Shown here one piece after another: positions 42,899 through 52,759 of a stretch of 64,000 nt of DNA (within the stretch, counting starts at the first letter, position 1; each line of letters starts with the position of its first letter). Origin of the DNA: Lutibaculum baratangense AMV1 (GTDB taxonomy: Bacteria > Pseudomonadota > Alphaproteobacteria > Rhizobiales > Tepidamorphaceae); assembly GCF_000496075.1 (NCBI RefSeq), contig NZ_AWXZ01000038.1:117788-181787 (forward strand). The letters run 5' to 3'. Below the pieces are notes generated by a model that saw only the letters and a program-made list of their open reading frames with translations, ran no database searches and was not told the DNA's origin. The translations under genes and the position numbers were made by a program.

Positions 42899-44149
42899 TC
42901 AGATCGTCCCGGCGCTTCGGAGCGCCTCGAGCTTGTCCGCGTCATATCCCAGGAGATCCGCCAGGATCTCGTCCGTGTGCTGGCCGAGCCCGGGCGGCGC
43001 GGCCCGCGGCACGTTGGCCGCGCCGTCGAAGCGGATGCCGGTGCCGACCTGCGGAATGGATCGGTCACCGTCGGCGAGGTTGTAGAGCACGCCACGACGG
43101 CGCAACTCCTCGTCCTGCGCGACCTCGTCGACCCGGTTGATCGGGCCGACGGGCACTCGTGCCTCGCGAAGGACCTCGAGCCAGTGCTCGCGCGGCGCAC
43201 CGGACAGGTGATGCTGGATGCGCTCCACGATCTCCGGCCGCCGGCCTCTGCGGCGCGCATTGTCGGCGTAGTCCGGCCTGGCGCCGAACTCGGGGTCGCC
43301 CACGGCCGCCCAGAAGCGACGCCAGATCCCGTCATTGCCGAGGCCGAGCGTAATCGGCAGGTCGGCCGTGTCGAAGGCTTGGTAGATGGCGATCACGCTG
43401 TCGGTGCCGCCGGAGCGGATCGGAACCTCGCCGGAGCCGAGATACGGCACGATGCGGCAGGACATGAACCTGGTCATCGAATCGACCAGAGCGACGTCGA
43501 CGATGCGGCCCCGGCCGGTCGCCTGGCGCGAAAACAGCGCGGCCATTGTCGCCATCGCCGCATCCTGTCCCGCCAGCATGTCTGCTGCCGGGGCGCCGAC
43601 CTTCTGCGGCCCGCCCTCCGGGCTGCCGGTCACGTCCATGACCCCGGAATAGCCCTCGGCGATCAGGTCGTAGCAGCCCCAATCCGCGCGCTCGCCGTCC
43701 ATGCCGAAGCCCGTGATCGAGACGTAGACGATGTCGGGACGGATCGTGCGAATGGTGTCGGCGTCGATCCTGAGCTTGCCCGTGACGCGCGGCAACTGGT
43801 TGACGAGGACGACATCTGCCTTCCCCATCAGCCCATGCAGCGCCTCGAGCCCCTCGGGCGAGGATGGATCGAGCGTGACGCTCTTCTTGTTGCGGTTGAC
43901 GCTCATGAACCAAAGCGACTGGCCATGAAGGAAGGGCGGCCCCCACGCGCGGGCATCGTCGCCGGTCCCGGGACGCTCGATCTTGATGACCTCAGCCCCG
44001 AAGTCAGAGAGCAGCATCGAGGCCGTCGGGCCCGCGATCGAGCTGCTGAGATCGATGACGCGCACCCCCGCCAGCAGGTCGAAGCCGCGTCCGATCTGCA
44101 AGTCCGGGAGATCCTGCGCCGGCAGCCGGGAGGGAGTGGCGTCGTTCAT
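42899..44149 (-). CDS. Class III CoA-transferase (CaiB/BaiF)
   Basis: A 416-residue family III CoA-transferase beginning after a 24-residue lead with FDLLAGVRVIDLSSSIAGPTASMLLSDFGAEVIKIERPGTGDDAR, then NRNKKSVTLD, SITGFGMDG and the catalytic Asp region CYDLIAEGYSGVMDVTG. It resembles the formyl-CoA/L-carnitine transferase branch. As first gene of the acyl-CoA operon it may move CoA from a pathway product to the incoming acid, saving the ATP used by the ligase. It reads divergently from the sigma-54 activator, from its own sigma-54 promoter 41 bases upstream. Confidence 0.9.
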   Translation of the reverse strand: MNDATPSRLPAQDLPDLQIGRGFDLLAGVRVIDLSSSIAGPTASMLLSDFGAEVIKIERPGTGDDARAWGPPFLHGQSLWFMSVNRNKKSVTLDPSSPEGLEALHGLMGKADVVLVNQLPRVTGKLRIDADTIRTIRPDIVYVSITGFGMDGERADWGCYDLIAEGYSGVMDVTGSPEGGPQKVGAPAADMLAGQDAAMATMAALFSRQATGRGRIVDVALVDSMTRFMSCRIVPYLGSGEVPIRSGGTDSVIAIYQAFDTADLPITLGLGNDGIWRRFWAAVGDPEFGARPDYADNARRRGRRPEIVERIQHHLSGAPREHWLEVLREARVPVGPINRVDEVAQDEELRRRGVLYNLADGDRSIPQVGTGIRFDGAANVPRAAPPGLGQHTDEILADLLGYDADKLEALRSAGTI

Positions 44150-44189
44150 GCTGACCTGTTCGTTCCTGCCGTTTCTTTTCCATCCGTGG

Positions 44190-44205
44190 TGCAACGGCCG
44201 TGCCA
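44190..44205 (-). promoter_or_regulatory. Sigma-54 promoter for the acyl-CoA operon
   Basis: The minus strand reads TGGCAC-GGCCG-TTGCA, an exact match to the -24/-12 consensus. Transcription should begin near 44178, about 29 bases before the CoA-transferase ATG. The inverted repeat at 44279-44297 is centred about 110 bases upstream. Confidence 0.8.
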
Positions 44206-44278
44206 TCCCGGAGTTGGGCGCGACGGCGCAGCCGTTCGGCGAGATTGGTGTCCTTGCTTGCAACAGCCGGGGAATAAT

Positions 44279-44297
44279 GTGTCCACTGCACGGACAC
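44279..44297. promoter_or_regulatory. TGTCC/GGACA inverted repeat: candidate sigma-54 activator site
   Basis: GTGTCC-ACTGCAC-GGACAC is a perfect 6-bp inverted repeat with a 7-base spacer, just upstream of the activator gene. Further half-sites lie at 44249 (TGTCC) and 44301 (GGACA). It is well placed as an enhancer for the operon promoter at 44190-44205 and could also mediate autoregulation. Confidence 0.55.
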
Positions 44298-44333
44298 GCC
44301 CGGACAGAGGCGGAAAGCACAGGGAGAGATCGA

Positions 44334-45983
<1,650 letters not shown>

Positions 45984-45991
45984 TCGCCCTT

Positions 45992-46009
45992 GGGGGCGCC
46001 GTCGCCCCC
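45992..46009 (+). terminator. Hairpin after the sigma-54 activator gene
   Basis: GGGGGCG and CGCCCCC pair perfectly around a 4-base loop, eight bases after the stop codon. No T-run follows, but the position fits a terminator. Confidence 0.45.
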
Positions 46010-46046
46010 CGGCCCCGCGCACGTCGCGTGCGTCTTTGTCGGCGGG

Positions 46047-46063
46047 GCGGACATGTAGTCCGC
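46047..46063. promoter_or_regulatory. GGAC/GTCC inverted repeat: candidate sigma-54 activator site
   Basis: GCGGAC-ATGTA-GTCCGC is a perfect 6-bp inverted repeat. It contains the GGACA half-site, and another CGGACATG follows at 46081. It is centred about 100 bases upstream of the start predicted from the sigma-54 promoter at 46128-46143. Confidence 0.55.
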
Positions 46064-46127
46064 ACTGGCTGTTGCCGCCACGGACATGAAGCGCCGGTTC
46101 CCCGGCGTTGTGCGGGCGCGCCGCGGC

Positions 46128-46143
46128 TGGCCCGCGTCTTGCG
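46128..46143 (+). promoter_or_regulatory. Sigma-54 promoter for the 46.2-54.3 kb operon
   Basis: TGGCCC-GCGTC-TTGCG carries the invariant GG and GC at the correct spacing and differs from the consensus at two weak positions. The start would lie near 46155, about 46 bases before the ATG at 46201. Confidence 0.65.
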
Positions 46144-46187
46144 ACCGCCGATGCAATCTTGCCATGGGCGAAACGTGCGCCTAGGCT

Positions 46188-46202
46188 GGATACAGGATAC
46201 AT
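46188..46202 (+). promoter_or_regulatory. Direct repeat GGATACA-GGATACA overlapping the start codon
   Basis: Two GGATACA copies lie back to back and end on the ATG at 46201. The same ACAGGATACA core makes up one arm of the palindrome at 59380-59431, suggesting that the GntR protein encoded at 59445 also binds here. Confidence 0.45.
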
Positions 46203-47409
46203 GATCTATCGACGCTGGAGTCGCCGCTTGAAGCCCATGGCTAAAGCTCTCGTTCCGAGCGCTCAGACGAGATACGTGTCGGCGGGCACGGGCGAAACCT
46301 ATGGGGTGGACGGGGCGATGTGGCGGGCGCCCGACGGCTCGCACTTGAACCTCACGCCGGGACACGGCCTCTCGCCGGGCGACATCGACCGCGAGGAGAA
46401 CTCGATCTGGCGCTACGCGAGCGCGATCCGGGTCGACCGCGCGACCGCCATCACACTCGGCGAGGGCTGGACGCCGTTCCTGAAGAGCCAATGGCTCGGG
46501 CGCGAGACATGGTTCAAGCTCGAGTATCTCGCGCCGACCGGCTCGTTCAAGGACCGCGGCACCTCCGTCCTCCTGAGCTACCTGCGCAGCGTCGGGATCG
46601 ACAGCATCCTCGAAGATTCCTCCGGCAATGCCGGCGCCTCGATGTGCGCGTACGCCGCCGCTGGCGGGCTGCGCTGCAAGGTGCTCGTTCCAGCCGCCAT
46701 CCCGCAAGGCAAGGCCGTTCAGATGGTCGGCATGGGTGCCGACGTGACATATGTGGAGGGCACCCGCCAGGACGTCGCCGATGCGGCACTCCGGCTCGCT
46801 CAGGACATGTTCTACGCCAGCCACAACTGGCAGCCCTACTTCCTCGAGGGGACGAAGACGCTCGCCTTCGAGCTTTGGGAGCAATTCGGCTTCTCCGTCC
46901 CCGACGACGTCGTCGTGCCTCTCGGATACGGCAGCAACGTGCTCGGCCTGTGGCTCGGCTTCAACGAGCTCCTGTCTTGCGGCGCCATCGACAGGCTGCC
47001 GCGTATTCATGGCGTGCAGGCTGAAAACTGCGCAGCCTTCGGCACGGCATGGGCCGCCGGTACCGACGAGTGGACGCGGTTCGAGCCCCGGCCGACCGTC
47101 GCCGACGGCATCGCCTCCGTCCGCCCGGTGCGGATGAAGGAGGTAATGTCCGCCGTGCGGCTGAGCGGCGGCAGCATCGTCACCGTCTCCGAGGAGGAGA
47201 TCGCGACGGCGCTGAAGGCCCTGATGGCGCAGGGGTTCTTCGTCGAGCCGACCTCGGCGACCGCCGGCGCCGCGCTGACGCGCCTGCAGGCCTCGCCCGA
47301 GGCGGCTCTCGGCTCGAAGACGGCCGCCATCCTCACCGGGAGCGGGCTGAAGGCGACGCAGTGCATCGCAGATATTCTCGGTTCTCCCAACCCATCGGCT
47401 CCTGCCTGA
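46201..47409 (+). CDS. Threonine-synthase-like PLP-dependent enzyme (fold type II)
   Basis: A protein of up to 402 residues. The PLP lysine lies in APTGSFKDRGTS, with EDSSGNAGASMCAYAAAGGL (phosphate and carboxylate binding) and PLGYGSNVLGLWLGF downstream, and a C-terminal AILTGSGLKAT, as in threonine synthases. Its place in a catabolic operon with PrpD-like and racemase-like proteins argues against biosynthesis; a beta-elimination or beta-replacement on an amino or hydroxy acid is more likely. The ATG at 46201 overlaps the GGATACA repeats; an internal ATG at 46237 is an alternative. It is the first gene behind the sigma-54 promoter. Confidence 0.85.
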   Translation: MIYRRWSRRLKPMAKALVPSAQTRYVSAGTGETYGVDGAMWRAPDGSHLNLTPGHGLSPGDIDREENSIWRYASAIRVDRATAITLGEGWTPFLKSQWLGRETWFKLEYLAPTGSFKDRGTSVLLSYLRSVGIDSILEDSSGNAGASMCAYAAAGGLRCKVLVPAAIPQGKAVQMVGMGADVTYVEGTRQDVADAALRLAQDMFYASHNWQPYFLEGTKTLAFELWEQFGFSVPDDVVVPLGYGSNVLGLWLGFNELLSCGAIDRLPRIHGVQAENCAAFGTAWAAGTDEWTRFEPRPTVADGIASVRPVRMKEVMSAVRLSGGSIVTVSEEEIATALKALMAQGFFVEPTSATAGAALTRLQASPEAALGSKTAAILTGSGLKATQCIADILGSPNPSAPA

Positions 47410-47423
47410 GGACATCGCACGCC

Positions 47424-48851
47424 ATGAACATCCAGACCGGCGCCCACGCAGCCATTGCCGCAAACAACGACGGCCTCGAAGGCATCAGCCGTCGCTTATG
47501 CGAAGCGGTGGGCGACCTGCGATACGAGGACGTTCCCGACGACGTCCTCCGGACCGTCAAGCTCTTCGCGCTCGACACGCTGGGCGTCATCGGCGGCGCG
47601 TCCCGCGCGCCGGGACTGGCCGAGATCACCGGCAGGCTCAGGCGCTGGGAGACGGGCGGCTCGGCCACGAGCCTCGTCGACGGCGCGCGGCTTTCCCCGC
47701 CCCACGCCGCCATGGCGAATGGTGCGGCGGCCCATGCGCTCGACTTCGACGATATGCACGACCCCGCCCGCATCCATAGCTTCTGCGTCGTCCTGCCGAC
47801 GATGCTCGCGGTGGCGGAGGAGATCGGCGGCATCGATGGCCGGCGCTTCCTCCTCGCCCTGACTGTCGCCGCGGAGACGCACGCCCGGCTCGGCTTCACA
47901 TGCTACAACTCGCTCGGCAAGGGCTGGCACCCGACGATGACGCTCGGCGTGCTGGCCGGCGCGATGGGGGCCGGGCGTCTGCTCGATCTCGACGACGACG
48001 GCCTTCTCAACACCCTCGGCCTCGCGTCGCACCAGGCCTGCGGCAGCGCCCAGAGCATGCTTGACGGCGTCCTCGCCAAGCGGCTCGGCGCAGGCTTCGC
48101 CGCGCGAGGCGCCGTGACGGCGGCCTTTCTCGCCGCCGACGGGGTGACCGGGCCGTTCCGACCGCTCGAGGGCAATGCCGGCCTGTTCAAGCTGCAGGAG
48201 CGCGGCGAGGTGCGGCCGGGCGAGCTTCTCACCGACTTCGGCGAGGTCTGGCAGACGCGTGGCTACTCCTTCAAGCCCTTCCCCTGCTGCCGCTGCAAAC
48301 ACACCACGATCGCGCTGGCTTTCGCGCTGCGCGAGGACGGGCTGAAGCCAGGCGACGTCGAGAAGGTCGAGATCTGGCTGCCGCAGGTGAACTACCAAAC
48401 CGTGGGCCAGCCCTACGAGGCCTCCCGCGACTCCATCGTCCACGCCCAGTTCAGCGTCGGCTACGGCTTCGCCCGCGCGCTGCTCGACGGTGTCGTGGAC
48501 CTGAACTCCTATACCAAGCCCCGCATCACGGATCCGGAGGTGGCGGCGCTCGCCGAGAGAGTGGTCGCGGCGCCGGACCCCGATGAGGAGCCGACCGCCA
48601 TGGGACCCTCGAAGATCCGCGTCACGCTGAAGGACGGCGGGACTATCGAGACGCGCGGCCGGCTCGTACCGGGCTCTCCGGAGGCGCCGATGGGGGAGGA
48701 TGCGGTGATTGCGAAGTTCGGGAGCGCCATGGCGTTCGGTCTCGGGCCCGATGCCGCGGGCGTCGAGGACTATGCGGCGACGATCATGGGCCTCGAAGAG
48801 CTGAAGGACGTGTCGGTGCTGACCTCGCGCTTCCCGACGCGGCGGAGCTGA
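47424..48851 (+). CDS. MmgE/PrpD-family protein
   Basis: A 475-residue member of the 2-methylcitrate dehydratase/cis-aconitate decarboxylase family: LFALDTLGVIGGAS, the active-site region ANGAAAHALDFDDMHDPARIH, GWHPTMTLGVLAGAMGAGRLL, SHQACGSAQSML and PFPCCRCKHTTIALAFALRED. The family removes water or carbon dioxide from tri- or dicarboxylic acids. The ATG at 47424 follows the previous gene by 14 bases. With a maleate-isomerase-like gene and a dicarboxylate-type transporter next to it, the substrate is probably a branched or unsaturated di- or tricarboxylate. Confidence 0.9.
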   Translation: MNIQTGAHAAIAANNDGLEGISRRLCEAVGDLRYEDVPDDVLRTVKLFALDTLGVIGGASRAPGLAEITGRLRRWETGGSATSLVDGARLSPPHAAMANGAAAHALDFDDMHDPARIHSFCVVLPTMLAVAEEIGGIDGRRFLLALTVAAETHARLGFTCYNSLGKGWHPTMTLGVLAGAMGAGRLLDLDDDGLLNTLGLASHQACGSAQSMLDGVLAKRLGAGFAARGAVTAAFLAADGVTGPFRPLEGNAGLFKLQERGEVRPGELLTDFGEVWQTRGYSFKPFPCCRCKHTTIALAFALREDGLKPGDVEKVEIWLPQVNYQTVGQPYEASRDSIVHAQFSVGYGFARALLDGVVDLNSYTKPRITDPEVAALAERVVAAPDPDEEPTAMGPSKIRVTLKDGGTIETRGRLVPGSPEAPMGEDAVIAKFGSAMAFGLGPDAAGVEDYAATIMGLEELKDVSVLTSRFPTRRS

Positions 48852-48858
48852 ACCACCG

Positions 48859-48880
48859 CGCCCGCCCTTCCGGGCGGGCG
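48859..48880 (+). other. Intercistronic hairpin after the PrpD-like gene
   Basis: CGCCCGCCC and GGGCGGGCG form a perfect 9-bp stem with a 4-base loop, seven bases after the stop codon. The operon continues, so partial termination or message stabilisation is more likely than full termination. Confidence 0.4.
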
Positions 48881-48942
48881 CCGGGATCAACGGCCAGCGA
48901 GGCGCGGCCCCGCGATGGCAAGCCAACTCGAAGGAGAACGAC

Positions 48943-49704
48943 ATGTACGGATGGCGAGGCAGGATCGGGCTTCTGGTGCCCTCGATCAACACGACGATGG
49001 AGACCGAGTTCTGGCACATGGCGCCGGAGGGCGTCTCCGTCCACACCGCCCGCATCGCCGGCGGCCGGCACGGCACGCCGGAAGAGCTGCGCAACATGGA
49101 GAAGGAGGCGCGTCTGGCGGCCGAGCGGATCGCCAATGTCGAGCCCGACGTCGTCGTCTACGGCTGCACCTCGGGAAGCTTCTTCGAGGGCCCCGAGTGG
49201 AACCGGATGATCTGCGAGGAGCTCACCAAAATCACCGGCGCACCCACGGTCACGACCGCCGGTGCCATGGCCGAGTGCATGACGCGCAACAGCCACCGGA
49301 AGGTCGACGTGGTCACCCCTTACGTCGAGCTTACGAACGAGCGACTGAAGCAGTTCCTGCGCGGCTTCGGCGTCGAGGTCGGCACGCTCGCCACCTTCGA
49401 CATGCTCGACATGTTCGACCACGCCAAGATCCAGCCCGAGGAGATCTACCGGCGCGTGAAGGAGACCACGACGCCGGATTCGAGCGCGGTGTTCGTCGCC
49501 TGCACCCAGCTGCGCGCCCTGGAGGTGCTCGACCTGCTCGAGCGCGACCTCGGCAAGCCCGTCTACTCAGCCATCCAGGCCACGGCCTGGCTGACCTACG
49601 AGGCGATGAAGGTCGACCCCAAGATCGAGAACTGCGGCAGCCTGCTGCAGTCGCTCGGCGACAACGAGACGAACCGGATCAGCTCGATCCGCAAGACCGT
49701 CTGA
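48943..49704 (+). CDS. Maleate cis-trans isomerase/arylmalonate decarboxylase-like (Asp/Glu racemase superfamily)
   Basis: A 253-residue protein starting RGRIGLLVPSINTTMETEFW, with the two cysteine sites expected for the superfamily: VYGCTSGSFFEG and FVACTQLRALEV. Both cysteines present favours an isomerase or racemase over the decarboxylase branch, which lacks one. AGGAGAACG precedes the ATG. Within this operon it could isomerise a cis-unsaturated dicarboxylate before or after the PrpD-like step. Confidence 0.88.
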   Translation: MYGWRGRIGLLVPSINTTMETEFWHMAPEGVSVHTARIAGGRHGTPEELRNMEKEARLAAERIANVEPDVVVYGCTSGSFFEGPEWNRMICEELTKITGAPTVTTAGAMAECMTRNSHRKVDVVTPYVELTNERLKQFLRGFGVEVGTLATFDMLDMFDHAKIQPEEIYRRVKETTTPDSSAVFVACTQLRALEVLDLLERDLGKPVYSAIQATAWLTYEAMKVDPKIENCGSLLQSLGDNETNRISSIRKTV

Positions 49705-49768
49705 GGCCCGAACGAGAAGCCCATCAAGGGCTCGCGCAAAGAGCCTTCCGAACCAGAGGAGAACGACA

Positions 49769-50746
49769 ATGAACAAGATGATCGCCAGAACCGCGCTGGC
49801 AGCGGGCGTCCTCGCCTGCACGGCGGCACCAGGCTGGACGCAGACCCGCATGAGCATCGCCACCGGCTCGTCCGGCGGCGTCTACTATCTGTGGGGCGGC
49901 GCCCTCGCGAAGATGTGGTCGGAAGGCATTCCCGACACCCTCTTCAACATCGAGGCGACGACCGGTCAGGTGCCGAACGTCAAGCTCTTCGAGGCCGGCA
50001 ATCTCGAGGTGTCGATGGTCAACATCGCCACCGCGTACGAGTCGTGGGAGGGCATCGGCGACTACAACGACCGGAAGTACCAGCATCAGCGCGCACTCTT
50101 CGCGATGTATCCGAGCTACTACGTCATGGTGTCGCTGGCCGACAGCGACATCGACAACATCGAGGACTGGGAAGGCAAGCGCGTCGCCGTCGGCACCGCC
50201 GGCGGCACGGTCGACGTTATCGGACGCAATATCGCCTCCACGCTGGGCGTGGAGCCCGCGCAGTACGTCAACAGCGGCTGGCCCGACGTTCCGGGCCAGA
50301 TCCGCGACGGGCTCGTGGACACGATCGCCGCCATCGGCGGGCAGCCCTGGCCGCCGATCCGCGACCTCGAGACTACCCACGACCTCAAGTTCTACGCCCT
50401 GACAGACGAGCAGCTCGGCACGCTGAAAGAGGCCTATCCCTACTTCATCCAGGAGCCGCTGCCGGAAGGCGCCTACGAGGACCAGCCCGCCGACTACAAC
50501 TCGCTCGCCTTCTGGAACATGACGATCGTTCGCGACGACGTTTCCGAGGAGGTGGCCTACCAGATGATCAAGATCGCGGCCGAGAACGTCGAGGCGCTGA
50601 AGGTCACGCATCCGAGCACGGCCGAGTTCTTCGACGTCAAGAACGTGCTGCGCGTCTCGCCCGTCCCCCTCCACCCGGGCGCGGTCCGTTACTTCGAGGA
50701 GATCGGCGCGGAGATCCCCGAGCGGCTCCTGCCGCCGGAAGGCTGA
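49769..50746 (+). CDS. TAXI-type TRAP transporter substrate-binding protein
   Basis: A 325-residue secreted protein with a signal peptide of about 25 residues and the TAXI opening RMSIATGSSGGVYYLWGGALAKM, followed by WEGKRVAVGTAGGTVDV and a C-terminal HPGAVRYFEEIGAEIPERLLP. The signal peptide ends PGWTQ without a lipobox. TAXI proteins feed fused 4TM/12TM permeases such as the one that follows after a strong hairpin. It has a good ribosome-binding site (AGAGGAGAA). Confidence 0.92.
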   Translation: MNKMIARTALAAGVLACTAAPGWTQTRMSIATGSSGGVYYLWGGALAKMWSEGIPDTLFNIEATTGQVPNVKLFEAGNLEVSMVNIATAYESWEGIGDYNDRKYQHQRALFAMYPSYYVMVSLADSDIDNIEDWEGKRVAVGTAGGTVDVIGRNIASTLGVEPAQYVNSGWPDVPGQIRDGLVDTIAAIGGQPWPPIRDLETTHDLKFYALTDEQLGTLKEAYPYFIQEPLPEGAYEDQPADYNSLAFWNMTIVRDDVSEEVAYQMIKIAAENVEALKVTHPSTAEFFDVKNVLRVSPVPLHPGAVRYFEEIGAEIPERLLPPEG

Positions 50747-50750
50747 CGCC

Positions 50751-50783
50751 TGTGCTGGGAGCCCCCTCCCGGCTCCCGGCACA
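50751..50783 (+). other. Intercistronic hairpin between TAXI binding protein and permease
   Basis: A 13-bp stem (TGTGCTGGGAGCC with GGCTCCCGGCACA, one T-G wobble) closes a 7-base loop, five bases after the binding-protein stop. This position suits 3' protection of the binding-protein message, giving more of it than of the permease. Confidence 0.5.
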
Positions 50784-50818
50784 CCACCAGTAAAGAGTAA
50801 GGGGTCGAGGAGCGGACC

Positions 50819-52759
50819 ATGGACGAGACGATCAGCCGGCCCGAAGCGAAAGGGCCGCTCGAGTTCGTGCTGCAGCCGGCCGCCAGGCTGATCGCGGCGC
50901 TCATGTCGCTCTATCACGTCTGGGCGCTCGGCCTGACGGTCCTCGATCCCTGGCACCTGACCGCGATCCACATCCTGTTCGCGACGGTCCTGGTCTTCCT
51001 GTTCCAGCCGCTGAAGCCCGAGAGCATTCCGTTGCGGCTTCTCGACGTGGCATGCGCCCTGCTCGCGGCCGCCACCTACCTCTACATCTTCTACGATTTC
51101 CGCGCCCTGCTCATGCGCGCCGGGTCCTTCCCGACGACCGGCGACCTCGTCTTCGGCACCTCCGCCATCCTCCTCACACTGGAGGCGACGCGCCGCATGA
51201 CCGGCATCGCGATGCCGATCGTGGCGGGTACCGCCCTCCTCTACGGCTATTTCGGCGACCTGTTGCCAGGGGCGTTCGGCCATCGCGGGTACGGCTTCGA
51301 GCGCCTCGTGAGCTTCACCTACAGCCTCGACGGAATCTTCTCCTCGGCGCTGCAGGTCTCGGCGACTTACATCTTCCTCTTCATTCTGTTCGGCGCCTTC
51401 CTGCAGGCTTCGGGCGCGAGCGAGTTCTTCCTCCGCCTCGCCACCTCGGCCGTCGGCGCGATACGTGGCGGGCCGGCGCAGGTCGCCGTCTTCGCCAGCG
51501 CGCTCTTCGGCACGATCTCGGGCAGCGCCGTCGCGAACACGGCGGGCACCGGCGCCGTGACGATCCCGATGATGAAGCGGGTCGGATACAGGCCCCACTT
51601 CGCGGCCGCCGTCGAGGCGGTGGCCTCCACCGGCGGACAGATCATGCCGCCGATCATGGGTGCCGGCGCCTTCATCATCGCCGACATCGTGGGCATCAGC
51701 TACTGGGCCGTCGCCCTCGCGGCGCTCATCCCCGCCCTCCTCTACTTCGCCACCGTCGTCATCGGCATCGACCTCGAGGCCCAGAAGACGGGGCTGCGCG
51801 GCGTCCCGCGTGCCGAGCTGCCCAGGACGCGCTCGGTGCTGCGGTCGGACGGCCACCTCCTGCTGCCGATCTTCGTCCTGCTCTACTCGCTCACCGTCCT
51901 GCTCGTCAGCCCGATCCGCGCCGCGCTCTTCGCGCTGATCGCCGTCTTCCTCGTCTCCTTCGTGCGCAAGCACACCCGCTTCGGGCCGCGGCGGCTCTAC
52001 GAGGCTCTGGTCGCCGGCGCGCGCGGCTCGCTTGAGGTCGCTACCGCCTGCGCGGCGGCGGGCATCGTCGTCGGAGTCCTCAACCTAACCGGCCTCGGCC
52101 AGACGATGGCGTCGATTGTCATCTCGCTGTCGGGCGGCGTGGTGCTCATCGCACTGATCCTGTCGATGTGCGTGAGCATCGTGCTCGGCATGGGGCTGCC
52201 GACCACGCCGGCCTACATCATCGCGGCTTCGGTGATCGCGCCGGTCCTCATCACGCTGGGCGTCGCACCGCTCCAGGCCCACCTCTTCGTCTTCTACTTC
52301 GCCTGCGTCGCGGTCATCACGCCGCCCGTCGCGCTCGCCTCCTTCACCGCCGCCGGCATCGCCGGGGCGCCGCCGATGAAGGTCGCTTTCACCGGCGTGA
52401 AGCTTGGCATCGCGGCGTTCCTCGTGCCCTATTTCCTAGTCTACAACCCCGCGCTGATCGGCCAGGGCACCGCCCTCCAGGTGGCGGTCGCGATGGGGAC
52501 CGCCCTCCTCGGGGTCTATTTCCTCGCCGGCGGCGTGCACGGCTACTTCCTCGGCCGCATCAACATTGCGATCCGCGCGGCGCTCGTCATCGGCTCCTGC
52601 ATGCTGATCAAGCCCGGCCTCGTCACCGATGCCGGCGGCATCGGCCTCCTGATCCTCGGCGCCGGCGCCGCCTATCTCACCCGCCGCCGTGGCGGCAGCG
52701 GGCCGGAGGCGGCCGGCGCTCTCCACGAACTGAAAAGCACCGACAAGGGAACGGCATGA
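50819..52759 (+). CDS. TRAP transporter fused permease (4TM/12TM)
   Basis: A 646-residue membrane protein with about sixteen helices, in which the small (DctQ-like) and large (DctM-like) units are fused. DctM-type loops include GTISGSAVANTAGTGAVTIPMMKRVGY, GGQIMPPIMGAGAFIIADIVG and LGMGLPTTPAYIIAASVIAPVL. This is the standard partner of TAXI binding proteins. AAGGGGTCGAGGAG precedes the ATG. It overlaps the flavoprotein gene by four bases, so uptake and oxidation are coupled in expression. Confidence 0.94.
   Translation: MDETISRPEAKGPLEFVLQPAARLIAALMSLYHVWALGLTVLDPWHLTAIHILFATVLVFLFQPLKPESIPLRLLDVACALLAAATYLYIFYDFRALLMRAGSFPTTGDLVFGTSAILLTLEATRRMTGIAMPIVAGTALLYGYFGDLLPGAFGHRGYGFERLVSFTYSLDGIFSSALQVSATYIFLFILFGAFLQASGASEFFLRLATSAVGAIRGGPAQVAVFASALFGTISGSAVANTAGTGAVTIPMMKRVGYRPHFAAAVEAVASTGGQIMPPIMGAGAFIIADIVGISYWAVALAALIPALLYFATVVIGIDLEAQKTGLRGVPRAELPRTRSVLRSDGHLLLPIFVLLYSLTVLLVSPIRAALFALIAVFLVSFVRKHTRFGPRRLYEALVAGARGSLEVATACAAAGIVVGVLNLTGLGQTMASIVISLSGGVVLIALILSMCVSIVLGMGLPTTPAYIIAASVIAPVLITLGVAPLQAHLFVFYFACVAVITPPVALASFTAAGIAGAPPMKVAFTGVKLGIAAFLVPYFLVYNPALIGQGTALQVAVAMGTALLGVYFLAGGVHGYFLGRINIAIRAALVIGSCMLIKPGLVTDAGGIGLLILGAGAAYLTRRRGGSGPEAAGALHELKSTDKGTA

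Noticed and set aside
44246..44264. A second, plus-strand TGG...TTGC sequence before the activator gene
   Set aside because: The GG and GC are one base too far apart for a sigma-54 promoter.
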